The notes: generated by a model not told the origin, from the letters alone. A stretch of 64,000 bases of DNA from Magnetococcales bacterium (GCA_015234045.1 JADFWU010000002.1:1-64000), one strand, 5' to 3'; shown: positions 28,462 to 38,215, counted from the first letter of the stretch. Program-made: numbers and translations.

Positions 28462-29114
28462 TGATTCACCAGTGTCATGGAAGGACCACCGTTATCCACC
28501 AGGAAGTCACGGGTATCATCACCGATGGGCAGTTTGGCATTGATAGAAGCCAACACCTGACGGTTACGCACCTGAATCAACTGGGTGTCCAAATAGATCT
28601 TGTCACGGCCACGGGTGTATTTACCCACGATCACCGCATACGCTTTATACTCTTGGGAGAGCTTTTCGATATCCCGAGAAAGGATAAACTCACCTTGACG
28701 TTCGCGAATAGCTAGATCGGGCCGTAAGCGGGCTTCGACAATGGTGTATCCCTGTTGGGAAAACCGCGAAGCTACCTGATCCGACAACATCAATCCCAGA
28801 TCGGATGAGCTATTCAGATCACTGCGATTAACAAAGCTGGTGACCAGAATCGGCTTGTGACGATGGAATGAGGGATGATTCTTACGCAGCTCACCGATTA
28901 AGGCATCGGCCATAGAGTGGCTAACGCGAATCAGATCCACATCCTCTGCGGCACGTGCCTGAGGCGGTGGTGCTTGCATCACCTGTGGTGGTGGTTGACG
29001 TGGCATGGTTCGCGGGCCGAAACCCATGGCCTGGGATAACTCACCAGGAGCGACACAGCCTGACAGGGTCAATGCCATCAAAGAAATGGCGATTTTGGTA
29101 CGGGCATTGGTCAT
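28458..29114 (-). CDS. FlgO-family outer-membrane lipoprotein (first of pair)
   Basis: This 218-residue lipoprotein has signal peptide MTNARTKIAISLMALTLSGC with Cys20 as the lipid-modified residue. A Pro/Gln-rich linker (about 30-60) follows, then a FlgO domain: LVTSFVNRSDLNSSSDLG, DQVASRFSQQGYTIVEARLRPDLAIRERQGEF and AVIVGKYTRGRDKIYLDTQLIQV. An ATG at 29162 would add 16 polar residues, spoil the signal peptide and overlap pilT, so 29114 is preferred (AGGA about 11 bases upstream). It starts 13 bases after pilT ends and overlaps its paralogue by 4 bases. The paralogues share the same fold and probably arose by duplication. Confidence 0.84.
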   Translation of the reverse strand: MTNARTKIAISLMALTLSGCVAPGELSQAMGFGPRTMPRQPPPQVMQAPPPQARAAEDVDLIRVSHSMADALIGELRKNHPSFHRHKPILVTSFVNRSDLNSSSDLGLMLSDQVASRFSQQGYTIVEARLRPDLAIRERQGEFILSRDIEKLSQEYKAYAVIVGKYTRGRDKIYLDTQLIQVRNRQVLASINAKLPIGDDTRDFLVDNGGPSMTLVNQ

Positions 29115-29127
29115 GATTCTGACAGTC

Positions 29128-30171
29128 CTATTTAAAGAGATCCTTGTGGTTGGCCTTGGCATGGGCCATCTCCTTGGTAATTAGTCCTTTTTGCATTAAC
29201 TCTTGCAAGGACTGTTCCAGAGTCTGCATGCCCAGTGTTTTTCCGGTCTGAATCGCGGAATACATCTGAGCAATCTTATTTTCACGGATCAGGTTTCGAA
29301 TCGCAGGTGTGCCGATGAGAATCTCATGGGCAGCAACTCGACCACCGCCCTTTTTTTTGAGAAGATTCTGAGCAATAACAGCACGTAATGATTCAGAGAG
29401 CATGGTGCGCATCATGTCTTTCTCTCCAGCAGGAAAGACATCAACAATGCGGTCAACTGTTTTCGATGCGGACGTGGTGTGCAGTGTACCGAATACCAAG
29501 TGACCTGTTTCGGCGGCACTGAGTGCCAGGCGAATGGTTTCAAGGTCACGCATCTCACCAACCAGAATGGTGTCAGGGTCTTCACGCAGTGCGGAGCGTA
29601 GTGCATTGCTGAAGCTCAATGTGTCACGATGCACTTCACGCTGATTGATCAGGCATTTGTTGGATTCGTGGACAAATTCAATGGGATCTTCAATGGTCAG
29701 GATGTGGCCGAGTTCGTTCTTGTTTTTATAGTCAATCATTGCCGCTAGTGTGGTAGATTTTCCAGAACCGGTTGGACCGGTGACCAGAACAATACCGCGT
29801 GGCGTATCAGCGAGTTTTTTGAAAATCGGCGGTGCATTTAACTCTTCCAAAGAAAGAATCTTGGTGGGAATGGTTCTAAATACTGCGCCAGGCCCACGAT
29901 TTTGACGAAATGCATTGACGCGGAAACGAGCAAGGCCTGGAATTTCAAACGAGAAATCACATTCCAGATCGTTTTCATAATCCTTACGTTGCCCATCGTT
30001 CATGATATCGTAAATCATGTCATGGACTTCTTTATGCGCCAATGCCGGAACATCAATGCGCCGTATATCGCCATCTACCCGAATAATAGGCGGCATGCCC
30101 GCAGACAGATGCAGGTCTGATGCGCCATTTTTTACCGAAAATGCCAAAAGGTCAGCGATGTTCATTGACAT
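29128..30171 (-). CDS. pilT: Type IV pilus retraction ATPase PilT
   Basis: PilT (347 residues) powers pilus retraction for twitching and DNA uptake. Seen: N-terminal NGASDLHLSAGMPP, Walker A GPTGSGKS (132-139), Asp box TIEDPIEFVH, Walker B ILVGEMRDLET and His box VFGTLHTTSASKTVDRIVD, all typical of PilT rather than PilU. Length is standard. A second in-frame ATG lies at 30165. An 8-bp hairpin stands directly before the AAGGA ribosome site. It is the first gene of a leftward run with two FlgO-family lipoproteins and two PilU-like ATPases. The pilus assembly genes themselves (pilB, pilC, pilM-Q) are not in the window. Confidence 0.93.
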   Translation of the reverse strand: MSMNIADLLAFSVKNGASDLHLSAGMPPIIRVDGDIRRIDVPALAHKEVHDMIYDIMNDGQRKDYENDLECDFSFEIPGLARFRVNAFRQNRGPGAVFRTIPTKILSLEELNAPPIFKKLADTPRGIVLVTGPTGSGKSTTLAAMIDYKNKNELGHILTIEDPIEFVHESNKCLINQREVHRDTLSFSNALRSALREDPDTILVGEMRDLETIRLALSAAETGHLVFGTLHTTSASKTVDRIVDVFPAGEKDMMRTMLSESLRAVIAQNLLKKKGGGRVAAHEILIGTPAIRNLIRENKIAQMYSAIQTGKTLGMQTLEQSLQELMQKGLITKEMAHAKANHKDLFK

Positions 30172-30186
30172 GTAAGTCTGTCCTTA

Positions 30187-30209
30187 TTCCATCAACATGC
30201 GTGATGGAA
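30187..30209 (-). promoter_or_regulatory. Hairpin next to the pilT ribosome site; pilT-recA intergenic region
   Basis: TTCCATCA (30187-30194) and TGATGGAA (30202-30209) form a perfect 8-bp stem with a 7-base loop. On the minus strand it ends about 3 bases before the AAGGA ribosome site of pilT. The surrounding region 30172-30477 (306 bases) separates divergent pilT and recA. No gene is seen in it, and by eye there is neither CTG-N10-CAG nor GTTC-N7-GTTC (the usual LexA boxes), nor a convincing sigma70 promoter. Confidence 0.4.
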
Positions 30210-30477
30210 ACGCTTTAATAGTGGAGAGACGCTCATTCTCATTTCTCTTGTGTAAATAGGTTTAATGCGTTTTTTGCGCCAACTTGAAAAATAACGGTCA
30301 AATGATCTTCATCATGATAGGCTGTTTTCCCTGAGCATCGGTTTTGATACCCTATTGTCCGGTTAGGGTCTTGTAGTAGTCTCCTTTGCAGTATTTTTTT
30401 TCTGAAGGGTCTCTTATTGCCCTTTACACAGCTCCAATTAGTGTCAACGCATTATTCCGTTTAAGGTGGATTTGAGC

Positions 30478-31524
30478 ATGGATGACAACAAAGCCAAGGC
30501 GCTGCAAGCAGCGTTGGATCATATTGAAAAGAATTTTGGCAAAGGCTCCATCATGCGTATGGATGGCACGGAGCTGGATACTGTGCCCGCAGTTTCTACT
30601 GGTTCGCTGGGGCTTGATATCGCGCTTGGCATTGGTGGACTGCCTAGAGGTCGGGTTGTTGAAGTCTATGGTGAAGAGTCATCCGGTAAGACGACGCTCG
30701 CACTGCACTGTATCGCGGAGCATCAGAAATTGGGTGGTGTTGCGGCTTTCATTGATGCAGAACACGCTTTTGATCCCGGTTATGCCCGAAAGCTGGGTGT
30801 TCAAGTGGATGATTTGTTGATTTCTCAACCGGATACCGGTGATCAAGGGTTGGCCATTTGTGATACCCTGGTGCGCTCCGGTGCGGTGGATATGGTGGTT
30901 GTGGACTCAGTGGCCGCTCTAACGCCTGAGGCGGAAATCAAAGGTGAGATGGGCGATTCTCATGTGGGTCTTCACGCGCGTTTGATGTCTCAGGCGCTGC
31001 GGAAACTGGCCGGCAGTATCTCTCGTTCTGATGCGACTGTCCTGTTTATCAACCAGACACGCATGAAGATTGGTGTGATGTTTGGTAATCCTGAGACCAC
31101 TACCGGTGGTAATGCGCTGAAGTTTTATGCCTCAGTGCGTTTGCGTATCAGTCGGCTTGGTAAACCTCTGCGCGATCGGACGGATAATCCTATTGGCAGT
31201 CACTGTAAAGTACGTGTTGTCAAAAATAAGGTGGCACCGCCCTTTAGAGAGACTGAGTTCGATATCTACTTCGGCAGCGGTATCTCTGTAGAAGGTGAAG
31301 TGCTGGATATGGCTGTTGAAGAGAAATTGATTCAGAAATCCGGTTCCTGGTTCTCTTATGGTAAAGAGCGCATCGGGCAGGGTAGGGATAACGTCCGTCA
31401 GTTTCTAAAAGATAACCCCGATATTCTGGCAACTCTGGAAGATGAAGTGCGTAAACGCCGTGGACTTCCACTTAAATCACGCATGAATGCATCTGATACC
31501 GGTAAGACCAAGGCTGACGCTTAA
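30478..31524 (+). CDS. recA: Recombinase A
   Basis: RecA (348 residues) forms the filament on single-stranded DNA that drives homologous recombination and LexA self-cleavage. Seen: N-terminal [12 protein letters not shown], Walker A GEESSGKT (65-72), [10 protein letters not shown], Walker [12 protein letters not shown] and the L1/L2 regions ending in [15 protein letters not shown]. The ATG at 30478 has AAGGTGG (30463-30469) 8 bases upstream; an in-frame GTG at 30466 sits inside that ribosome site and is rejected. The stop overlaps the parC start by one base (TAATG), so recA and parC are co-transcribed and coupled. No recX or lexA is adjacent. Confidence 0.98.
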   Translation: MDDNKAKALQAALDHIEKNFGKGSIMRMDGTELDTVPAVSTGSLGLDIALGIGGLPRGRVVEVYGEESSGKTTLALHCIAEHQKLGGVAAFIDAEHAFDPGYARKLGVQVDDLLISQPDTGDQGLAICDTLVRSGAVDMVVVDSVAALTPEAEIKGEMGDSHVGLHARLMSQALRKLAGSISRSDATVLFINQTRMKIGVMFGNPETTTGGNALKFYASVRLRISRLGKPLRDRTDNPIGSHCKVRVVKNKVAPPFRETEFDIYFGSGISVEGEVLDMAVEEKLIQKSGSWFSYGKERIGQGRDNVRQFLKDNPDILATLEDEVRKRRGLPLKSRMNASDTGKTKADA

Positions 31525-33761
31525 TGGCACGAACACTCACTATTGGTGATGTGCAGAGCGCTTCTCTGCGTGAGGAGCTTGAGAGCCGTTATCTGGCTTA
31601 TGCGCTTTCCACGATCATCAGTCGATCCCTTCCTGATGTCCGAGATGGCCTGAAACCGGTTCATCGGCGCATTCTGTTTGCCATGCGTGCGCTGCATCTT
31701 GACCCGAAGGCTGCGTTTAAAAAGTCTGCGCGTGTCGTGGGTGATGTGATTGGTAAATTTCATCCGCATGGCGATCAGGCCGCTTATGATGCCATGGTGC
31801 GACTGGCACAGGAATTTGCTGTGCGCTATCCATTGGTAGATGGGCAGGGCAATTTCGGTAATATTGATGGTGATGGCGCAGCGGCAATGCGTTATACCGA
31901 AGCGCGTTTGACAGCGGTTGCCTGGGCGCTTCTGGAAGATCTGGATAAAGACACCGTTGAAATGCGTGCCACCTATGATGGTTCGCAAGAAGAACCAGCC
32001 GTACTTCCTGCTCGATTTCCCAACCTGTTGGCCAATGGTGGTGCCGGTATTGCGGTGGGCATGTCCACCTCGATTCCACCGCATAATGTAGGCGAAATTC
32101 TTGATGCCTGCTTGATGCTGACCAAAAATCCCTCAGCCACCCTTCAGGAGTTGCTCTCTGTTCTGCCTGGGCCGGATTTTCCTACCGGTGGTGTGTTGGT
32201 CTCCAGTGCTGAAGAGTTAACAGAAGTCTATAAAACGGGACGTGGTTCTCTGCGGTTGCGTGGTTGTTGGCAAAAAGAGAAGGCTGGTGGTCGCGGTTTA
32301 TGGCGATTGGTGGTTACTGAAATTCCGTACCATGTCCAAAAAGCCCGTCTTATCGAACGCATCGCAGCGTTAATTGAATCTAAAAAATGTTCCTTCCTGG
32401 CCGATGTCCGGGATGAGTCTGATCAGGATCTACGTATTGTATTGGAACCGCGTAGTCGTACACTGGATCCTGATTTGATCATGGCTTTCCTGTTCAAGAA
32501 TACCGATCTTGAAGTGCGCGTTTCGGTCAATATCAATGTGATTGTCGATGGCGTTCGGCCGGAAGTTCTTGATATTAAGCGTGTTTTGCAGGAATGGTTG
32601 AAGCATCGCTTTGATGTGCGTACCCGTAAAGCCCGTTATGAGCTGGATCGAATTAAAGAACGGCTCCATTTGTTGGAGGCGCATTTGATCGCACATCTCA
32701 ATATTGATGAGGTGATTGCTATCATTAAAGAGTATGACGATCCTGCGCCAGTACTCATGAAGCGCTTTAACTTGGATAAGATTCAAGCGGAAGCGGTATT
32801 GAACCTTCGTCTGCGCTATCTGCGCCGGCTTGAAGAGTTTAAAATCAAGGAAGAGATCGAAGAGAAACAAGAACTGGCCCGAAAACTCCAGGCCATGCTG
32901 GATGATCCGCGTGCCATGTGGCGGGAAATCCGTGCCGAGTTGCGCCGCACGCGCAAAGAGTTCGCCGACCCACGCCGCACTCAGCTTGCAGGACCACCTG
33001 AAGAGCTTGAAGTGCGTCCTGAAGATTTTGTTCACCGTGAACCGGTTACGGTCATCCTGTCTCGAAAAGGGTGGATAAAAACCATTAAAGGTCACGATCT
33101 GGAAGCAGAGAAACGGATTCGATTTAAAGGCGATGATACCCTGCGGATGACGGTTCATGCCTATACCAATGATATGATCTCTTTTGTTTCCGTATCAGGT
33201 AAGATCTATTCTGCCCTGGGAGACCGTTTAGCTACAGGCAAGCGTGCTGGTGATCCGTTATCAATGATTTTTGATCTGGAAGATACGGATGAAATCACTT
33301 GGATGATGGTGGTTCATCCTGAACAGGAGTATTTCGCTGCCACTCGGATGGGACAAGGTTTGCGGCTGAATGGTGAGGCACTTGTAGCAACTCAGAAAAA
33401 GGGCAAGCAGGTGCTGACCTATAAGGCAGGCGATAAGTTGATCCATCTCAATCCGGTTCGTGGTGAGTTGGTTGCGGCTATTTGTCGTGGACGTAGAATG
33501 CTGGTGTGTGGTTTGGATGAATTTCCTTTGCAAAATAGAGGCAAGGGCGTGCGCATCCAGAGATTGGTTAAAGAAGAAGATCTGGTGGATGTTCTGACCC
33601 TGGATTCAGCAAGAGGGTTAGTGTTGGACTCAGGAAAACGGACGCGGCTCTTAATGGATCTGGAATTGTGGAAAGGGCACCGCGCAACCCGTGGCGCAAC
33701 ATTGCCGCATGGCTTTATGGGGGGGGCTGTATTTGCCGGGATGGGGCCTAAGCAGAAATAG
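31524..33761 (+). CDS. parC: DNA topoisomerase IV subunit A
   Basis: This 745-residue type IIA topoisomerase subunit decatenates daughter chromosomes together with ParE. Seen: [18 protein letters not shown], catalytic Tyr124 in AAMRYTEAR, and a C-terminal beta-propeller region with blade signatures about every 50 residues (about 490-740). The length matches ParC rather than GyrA, and there is no canonical GyrA box. At the quinolone-determining positions it has [12 protein letters not shown], so the usual Ser is Gln85 and the usual Glu is Asp89. It overlaps the recA stop by one base. parE is not in the window. Confidence 0.93.
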   Translation: MARTLTIGDVQSASLREELESRYLAYALSTIISRSLPDVRDGLKPVHRRILFAMRALHLDPKAAFKKSARVVGDVIGKFHPHGDQAAYDAMVRLAQEFAVRYPLVDGQGNFGNIDGDGAAAMRYTEARLTAVAWALLEDLDKDTVEMRATYDGSQEEPAVLPARFPNLLANGGAGIAVGMSTSIPPHNVGEILDACLMLTKNPSATLQELLSVLPGPDFPTGGVLVSSAEELTEVYKTGRGSLRLRGCWQKEKAGGRGLWRLVVTEIPYHVQKARLIERIAALIESKKCSFLADVRDESDQDLRIVLEPRSRTLDPDLIMAFLFKNTDLEVRVSVNINVIVDGVRPEVLDIKRVLQEWLKHRFDVRTRKARYELDRIKERLHLLEAHLIAHLNIDEVIAIIKEYDDPAPVLMKRFNLDKIQAEAVLNLRLRYLRRLEEFKIKEEIEEKQELARKLQAMLDDPRAMWREIRAELRRTRKEFADPRRTQLAGPPEELEVRPEDFVHREPVTVILSRKGWIKTIKGHDLEAEKRIRFKGDDTLRMTVHAYTNDMISFVSVSGKIYSALGDRLATGKRAGDPLSMIFDLEDTDEITWMMVVHPEQEYFAATRMGQGLRLNGEALVATQKKGKQVLTYKAGDKLIHLNPVRGELVAAICRGRRMLVCGLDEFPLQNRGKGVRIQRLVKEEDLVDVLTLDSARGLVLDSGKRTRLLMDLELWKGHRATRGATLPHGFMGGAVFAGMGPKQK

Positions 33762-33865
33762 CGCATAAATCTGATACCTTTATAAAAAAATCTTTATTGA
33801 ATAAATTGGAAAATAATGAATTGGAAATCCATTAGTTAGTTATCTGCTATGCATTGGCTTTTTTG

Positions 33866-33895
33866 TTGACAGGCATGGCAGTATTTGGCTATTGT
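33866..33895 (+). promoter_or_regulatory. Sigma70-like promoter for the repeat lipoprotein
   Basis: A consensus TTGACA (33866-33871) is followed after 18 bases by TATTGT (33890-33895), in an AT-rich tract between parC and the lipoprotein gene. It would give a leader of roughly 140 bases to the ATG at 34043. The rest of 33762-34042 shows no gene or clear parC terminator. Confidence 0.55.
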
Positions 33896-34042
33896 GTTTC
33901 GCATTGTGTTTTATGCAAGCGATCGTGTGAGATGGCTTGCTTTTGTTATTCTTCTTTCGTTCTATGAATAAGCTTGCTGTGGGGCACTGCAAAGTCGTTC
34001 CAGGGAGTTTCAGTCACAATGAGCCAGTCGGGAACCAATTAT

Positions 34043-36853
34043 ATGAAACGTTTTAAACTTTTATCTCTTGCTGGTGCGATGACTCTGGCATTGGCTGCTT
34101 GTGGTGGCGGCGGTGGTGGTACGGCAGTCGTAACCAATGGGGTGGGCGGTGGTGTTAATGACCCACTCGTAGCAGATGCTGAAATTTGGTATACCTGCGA
34201 TACCGATAATGATGGCACAGCTGAAGATATTCAGTACTCATCTAACACCGATACAAACGGCGAGTATGAAATTACTCTTCCAGCCAGCTGCCTGCCAACT
34301 GTTCTAAGCTTTAAGAATGGTACTGAGGTTGGAACCGGTGATAGCGTGCCGTTTGATTTGCAGAGTCTTGGTGATGAGCCTGCTACTGGTCTAACCAATG
34401 CGTACTCCAACGCTTCTCCACTCAGCATTATGGTCGTTGAAATGATCGTAGCTGCTTTGGAAGATGAAAGCGGTGGGTCTGTTAATATCGCTGATGCCTT
34501 GAAGAGCAGTACGTTTGCCGATTCAGTCAAGTCAAAAAAGAAAGAGATGCAGACGAAAGTGCTTCAAGCGTTTGCGCCCTCTCTTGCCGCTCTGATGTTG
34601 GCTGATCCAGACTTTGATCCTTTCTCCGTTGACATGTCCAGTAAGAGCACAAACGCGAATGCGTCTGCTGGTAAAAAGGCTATGTCGCTTGACTCTCTGT
34701 CAGTCTCGGAAACGCTCAAGTCGCTGGCTAACTCGGGTTCTGCTTCAAGCTTTGGTAATAGTTTCCAAGCCAAACTCGCTGTTGTTATGAAGGCGATTAG
34801 TAAAGACCTTTCTGACGGTGAGCTTGACGGTAAAGTTGGCAATACGACGCTGGTTATGAAAGATGCCAACGGCGATGACATCAATATCGTGTCTCTCAAT
34901 AAAGACGCTAAAAGCAAATATGCAGAAACAGTTCAAGCGATTGGCCAAGGTACTCTGACGCGTGTTGTGGTCAATACAGATGGTACCGTGACACAAAGGG
35001 TCACCGATCTGTCAAATGATGCCGCTTTTGCTTCCGCGATGGGTATTGATCAAGCAGATCTGCAAGAGGCTGGTAAACAGGCTCTTATCACTGCTAAAGC
35101 CGTTGTTGCCAAAGCATTGGATGATGTTGTCACGCTGTCCGGCACTCTGCTCACATTGCAAGGACTTACTGTCGTTACTTGTGCGGACGTAGAAGATGCC
35201 ATCGTAGCTGATACATTGGCAGCCTATAAAACTGCGCATAGTAGTACGCTCCAAACCAGTCTCATCAGCACTTGTGTTAATAAATATAATATCGCAAACC
35301 TAAGCGATGATAATTTTGATGACCTGGAATTGGAAGAGACTAACCTTGATGCTGCTTATGAAGAGGTGGCAAGTGGGTACACTGAGGAAGAGATTGCTGC
35401 GGCGCTTAAAGAGGCTGCTGAACAAGCTTCTCTTGACAACAGCTTCACTGTTGGAACAGATGGTGACTATTCCTCAGTGGCAACCGTAGCTGATATGGGC
35501 GTGTCATCCTCTCTGGATGCTTCTCTTTCAGGTAGTGTGCTCTCCATAACCGAAGAGTTTACCCTGGACACATCAAACTTTACCGATCTCGCGAACGGTG
35601 TTTCAAGTGCGACAGTGCCAACTCTTTCCGTTGAAATGAGTGTGCCTGAAGATAAGTTCGGTACTGCCACAGTCACCATGCAGTTGTTGGATAGTGCTAC
35701 TGGCGATGATAAGCCAATGGAGTGGGAATCCGGAGAACGTTTTGTCAGTGTGACATTTGGTCTCGACTGGAAAGTCAATGATAATGGGTCCGTAACCTTT
35801 GTCAGTAATGCTGGTAGTACAGCATCAGTAGAGTATGCTGAAGCCGATGACTCTGTTATCGCGCCGACCAGCGCGCCACTGACTAATAACATCACCGATG
35901 ATATCACCACACTGTTTTCATCTGAAGTTATTGGTGATGGCCATATGAGTGAGGCAAAAATCAAATTTGCCAAAGTGTTCAGTGTTACCGATGATGCTGG
36001 ATTCTTGTCAGGAGTAAGCTATCTTTCCGGTAGATATTTCTACAAAGTATCCTTCTCTGGCCTGCCTTTGCGCGGCAATGAAGATGGCGCACCGATCATC
36101 AACACGATTCAAGGCTACTTTACAGCTGATGAGCCTGATGACGACACCAAGATTGCAGACAGCTTTACCATTGGTACCAGTGGTGACTATTCAGATGTCG
36201 TCTCAGTCGTTGATATGGATACGACCACAGGTATTGGTGCGACGCTATCCGGTTCTACGCTGACCATGACGGATGAATTTGTTATTGATGCCGATAACTT
36301 CACCGAACTTTCAAAAGGCTATAGCTCTGCTTCTGTGCCGACCATGTTGGTTGATATGGCCACGCCTGAAGGTAAGGATGGTTCTGTTAACGTCACTATG
36401 GAGCTTATGGATAGTGCTGTTGGTGATGATCTGCCAATGACTTGGGAATCTGGTGAACGCTTGGTTAGTGTGAACTTTGATCTTGATTGGCAGGTTAATG
36501 CAGATGGCTCGGTTACCTTTGTCAGCAATGACAACAGCACAGCTGAAGTTCAGTATGCTGAGGCGGATGATACAGTAATCGCTCCAAGCGTTGTTACGCT
36601 AACTAACGAAGTGCGTGATGATATCACCACGTTGATGACCTCAGAAGTGATCGGCGAAGGTCATGAGAGCCAAGCTCGGATTAAGTTTGCTAAAGCGTTT
36701 AGTGCTGTTTCCGAACAAGGGTTCCTCTCAGATGTAGACCAGCTTTCTGGTCGCTACTTCTATAAAGTAACTTTGGATGGTATGCCACTTCGTGGTAACG
36801 AATCCGGTGCACCGCTGATCACCATGATTCAGGGTTACTTCACAGCTGAGTAA
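34043..36853 (+). CDS. Large secreted lipoprotein with a duplicated C-terminal domain
   Basis: The 936-residue product has a perfect lipoprotein signal: basic MKRFK, hydrophobic core and lipobox LAAC followed by six Gly. The ATG at 34043 gives this signal directly and has GGGAA about 9 bases upstream; an ATG at 34019 is possible. After the Gly spacer comes a short Asp-rich beta domain (DTDNDGTAED, TDTNGEYEITLP) like a carboxypeptidase-regulatory or dockerin-like fold. A helical region (about 110-460) follows, then two copies of a 230-residue acidic beta-rich domain. The protein is very Asp/Ser/Thr-rich, which fits calcium binding and surface adhesion, but I recognise no named family. It has its own promoter and terminator, so it is a stand-alone, probably well expressed gene. 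Confidence 0.8.
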   Translation: MKRFKLLSLAGAMTLALAACGGGGGGTAVVTNGVGGGVNDPLVADAEIWYTCDTDNDGTAEDIQYSSNTDTNGEYEITLPASCLPTVLSFKNGTEVGTGDSVPFDLQSLGDEPATGLTNAYSNASPLSIMVVEMIVAALEDESGGSVNIADALKSSTFADSVKSKKKEMQTKVLQAFAPSLAALMLADPDFDPFSVDMSSKSTNANASAGKKAMSLDSLSVSETLKSLANSGSASSFGNSFQAKLAVVMKAISKDLSDGELDGKVGNTTLVMKDANGDDINIVSLNKDAKSKYAETVQAIGQGTLTRVVVNTDGTVTQRVTDLSNDAAFASAMGIDQADLQEAGKQALITAKAVVAKALDDVVTLSGTLLTLQGLTVVTCADVEDAIVADTLAAYKTAHSSTLQTSLISTCVNKYNIANLSDDNFDDLELEETNLDAAYEEVASGYTEEEIAAALKEAAEQASLDNSFTVGTDGDYSSVATVADMGVSSSLDASLSGSVLSITEEFTLDTSNFTDLANGVSSATVPTLSVEMSVPEDKFGTATVTMQLLDSATGDDKPMEWESGERFVSVTFGLDWKVNDNGSVTFVSNAGSTASVEYAEADDSVIAPTSAPLTNNITDDITTLFSSEVIGDGHMSEAKIKFAKVFSVTDDAGFLSGVSYLSGRYFYKVSFSGLPLRGNEDGAPIINTIQGYFTADEPDDDTKIADSFTIGTSGDYSDVVSVVDMDTTTGIGATLSGSTLTMTDEFVIDADNFTELSKGYSSASVPTMLVDMATPEGKDGSVNVTMELMDSAVGDDLPMTWESGERLVSVNFDLDWQVNADGSVTFVSNDNSTAEVQYAEADDTVIAPSVVTLTNEVRDDITTLMTSEVIGEGHESQARIKFAKAFSAVSEQGFLSDVDQLSGRYFYKVTLDGMPLRGNESGAPLITMIQGYFTAE
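35438..36853 (+). repeat. Two tandem copies of a 240-codon domain within the lipoprotein gene
   Basis: Copy 1 starts near 35438 and copy 2 near 36158; the matched SF codons at 35441 and 36161 are exactly 720 bases apart. Shared landmarks include GDYS, LDSA/MDSA followed by DD-PM-WESGER, GSVTFVSN, YAEADD, DDITTL, SEVIG-GH, IKFAK, SGRYFYKV, PLRGNE and a final IQGYFTA. The copies have diverged at many positions, so the duplication is not recent. Confidence 0.85.
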
Positions 36854-36898
36854 TGAGTAAAGCTGATATCCACTGATGGATATTTCAGTGAGTTGATG

Positions 36899-36939
36899 AA
36901 AGCACGTCCCTTTAAAAAGGGGCGTGCTTTCTTTTTTTT
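36899..36939 (+). terminator. Intrinsic terminator after the repeat lipoprotein gene
   Basis: A 12-bp stem with one G-T pair (36899-36910 with 36919-36930) and an 8-base loop is followed by C and eight T residues (36932-36939). It lies 46 bases after the stop and ends the lipoprotein transcript before the barrel gene. Confidence 0.92.
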
Positions 36940-37084
36940 ACTAATTTTGCTAGAATTTAAGAGAAAATTATTGCCGAATCAAAAGGATCGTAAAGCCTGA
37001 TTTGATGACGTTTCAGGCAGTATTTCTTCGTTGCAGAAAAGTTGATTTGCCGAATCTGTGCAATCTTGAGAGCGTATCAGGTAC

Positions 37085-38215
37085 ATGCCTAATTTATCCA
37101 TACGTGTTTTGAAATCAATTCTGCTAATTCTTTTATTCAGTGCGTCATCTACTGTTTTTTCAGCACCGTTGGATGAACTCCATATTGCAATGAAAGGGTA
37201 TCCAGCTTTACACGGTGAGTTTGAGTTTGCCCTGGATAAAATGAATGACACCCTTGATCTGCTCAATCTGCGTGGTAGAGACAAGAAGTATGCAGGAACT
37301 GATGTCGGTGACTACGATGGTATGCACGTGCTGGGTGGGTTGGCTCTGAGCAGACGACTTTGGATTGATGGTGGCTACTGGCAAAGAAGTGTGCAAACGA
37401 GCTTCGATGTCGCGGATACGACTACCTGGCATATGGGTGCCCAGTTCCAATTAACGGTTAATATGGATTGGTTGCCTGCACTTGCCATACGTATCAGTCG
37501 ATGGGGTAATTATACGCCCGAAGTGATCAAGAATTCTAAAACACGCTTCCAAGGGATAGACTTCGATCGTATTGAAGTAAATTATGTGGAAGATAATCAG
37601 ACTCAGATTGATCTGATTGGCACGTGGAGCTTTGAGAAAACAGCAAGTTTTTCTTTTTTTGGTGGTGTTGGTAGTAGTGAAGTAACTTATCAGGATCTTG
37701 TTGTTAACTTGCAGGATGTTTGCCAATACTCGGTGAATTATTGGAGTGGGTATAATAAGTACGCTGGCTATATCGAAGGCATTCAGGCACGTGGTCTACC
37801 AGGCAATGGTGGCACTTGTCTGATTAATGAAATTACCGTACCGGCTAAAAAAGGACAGTACATTCCCAAAGGGCTTGGTGTTGCTTATAATGCACGATAT
37901 ATCCAGTTTGGTGGGTCTTTTCAGTGGTTTGATCCAAATTGGCGCGTAAGATTTGGCTATAGATATCACTTGTCTGAGCGTGAATCAGTTGAAGAAGTCG
38001 TTTCCCAATTAGGAAAAACAACCTATCAAAGCAATCACTTGTTGACAGCTGATTTTGGATTTAAACCATTTGAACATGTTGGTTTTTTCATGCGTGGGCA
38101 GATAATGTCTAACCAGTTCTTGGGCGAGATCCCATTTTCCTATAATGCGTTTTCAGCGAACCAATTTGGCAAATTATATGGTCTTGCAAGTTTTGGTATT
38201 ATTGCGGGCTTTTAA
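37085..38215 (+). CDS. Putative outer-membrane beta-barrel protein
   Basis: This 376-residue protein has a clear signal peptide (hydrophobic about 8-24, cleavage near VFSA-PL). The mature part alternates polar and hydrophobic residues with many aromatic-girdle residues and short turns. It ends in Gly-Phe, as outer-membrane barrels do. Three or four Cys (DVCQYS, GGTCLI) may form an extracellular disulfide loop. I recognise no named family. It precedes the SLBB polysaccharide exporter by 60 bases on the same strand, so a role in polysaccharide export or surface display is plausible. The ribosome site is weak. Confidence 0.65.
   Translation: MPNLSIRVLKSILLILLFSASSTVFSAPLDELHIAMKGYPALHGEFEFALDKMNDTLDLLNLRGRDKKYAGTDVGDYDGMHVLGGLALSRRLWIDGGYWQRSVQTSFDVADTTTWHMGAQFQLTVNMDWLPALAIRISRWGNYTPEVIKNSKTRFQGIDFDRIEVNYVEDNQTQIDLIGTWSFEKTASFSFFGGVGSSEVTYQDLVVNLQDVCQYSVNYWSGYNKYAGYIEGIQARGLPGNGGTCLINEITVPAKKGQYIPKGLGVAYNARYIQFGGSFQWFDPNWRVRFGYRYHLSERESVEEVVSQLGKTTYQSNHLLTADFGFKPFEHVGFFMRGQIMSNQFLGEIPFSYNAFSANQFGKLYGLASFGIIAGF

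Noticed and set aside
30172-30477. LexA box before recA
   Set aside because: No match to the two common LexA motifs could be found by eye.
31521-32084. 187-codon frame antisense to the parC start
   Set aside because: Mirror of conserved ParC codons; no independent signal.
32430-33158. 242-codon frame antisense to parC
   Set aside because: Lies wholly inside parC on the opposite strand; shadow of strong coding bias.
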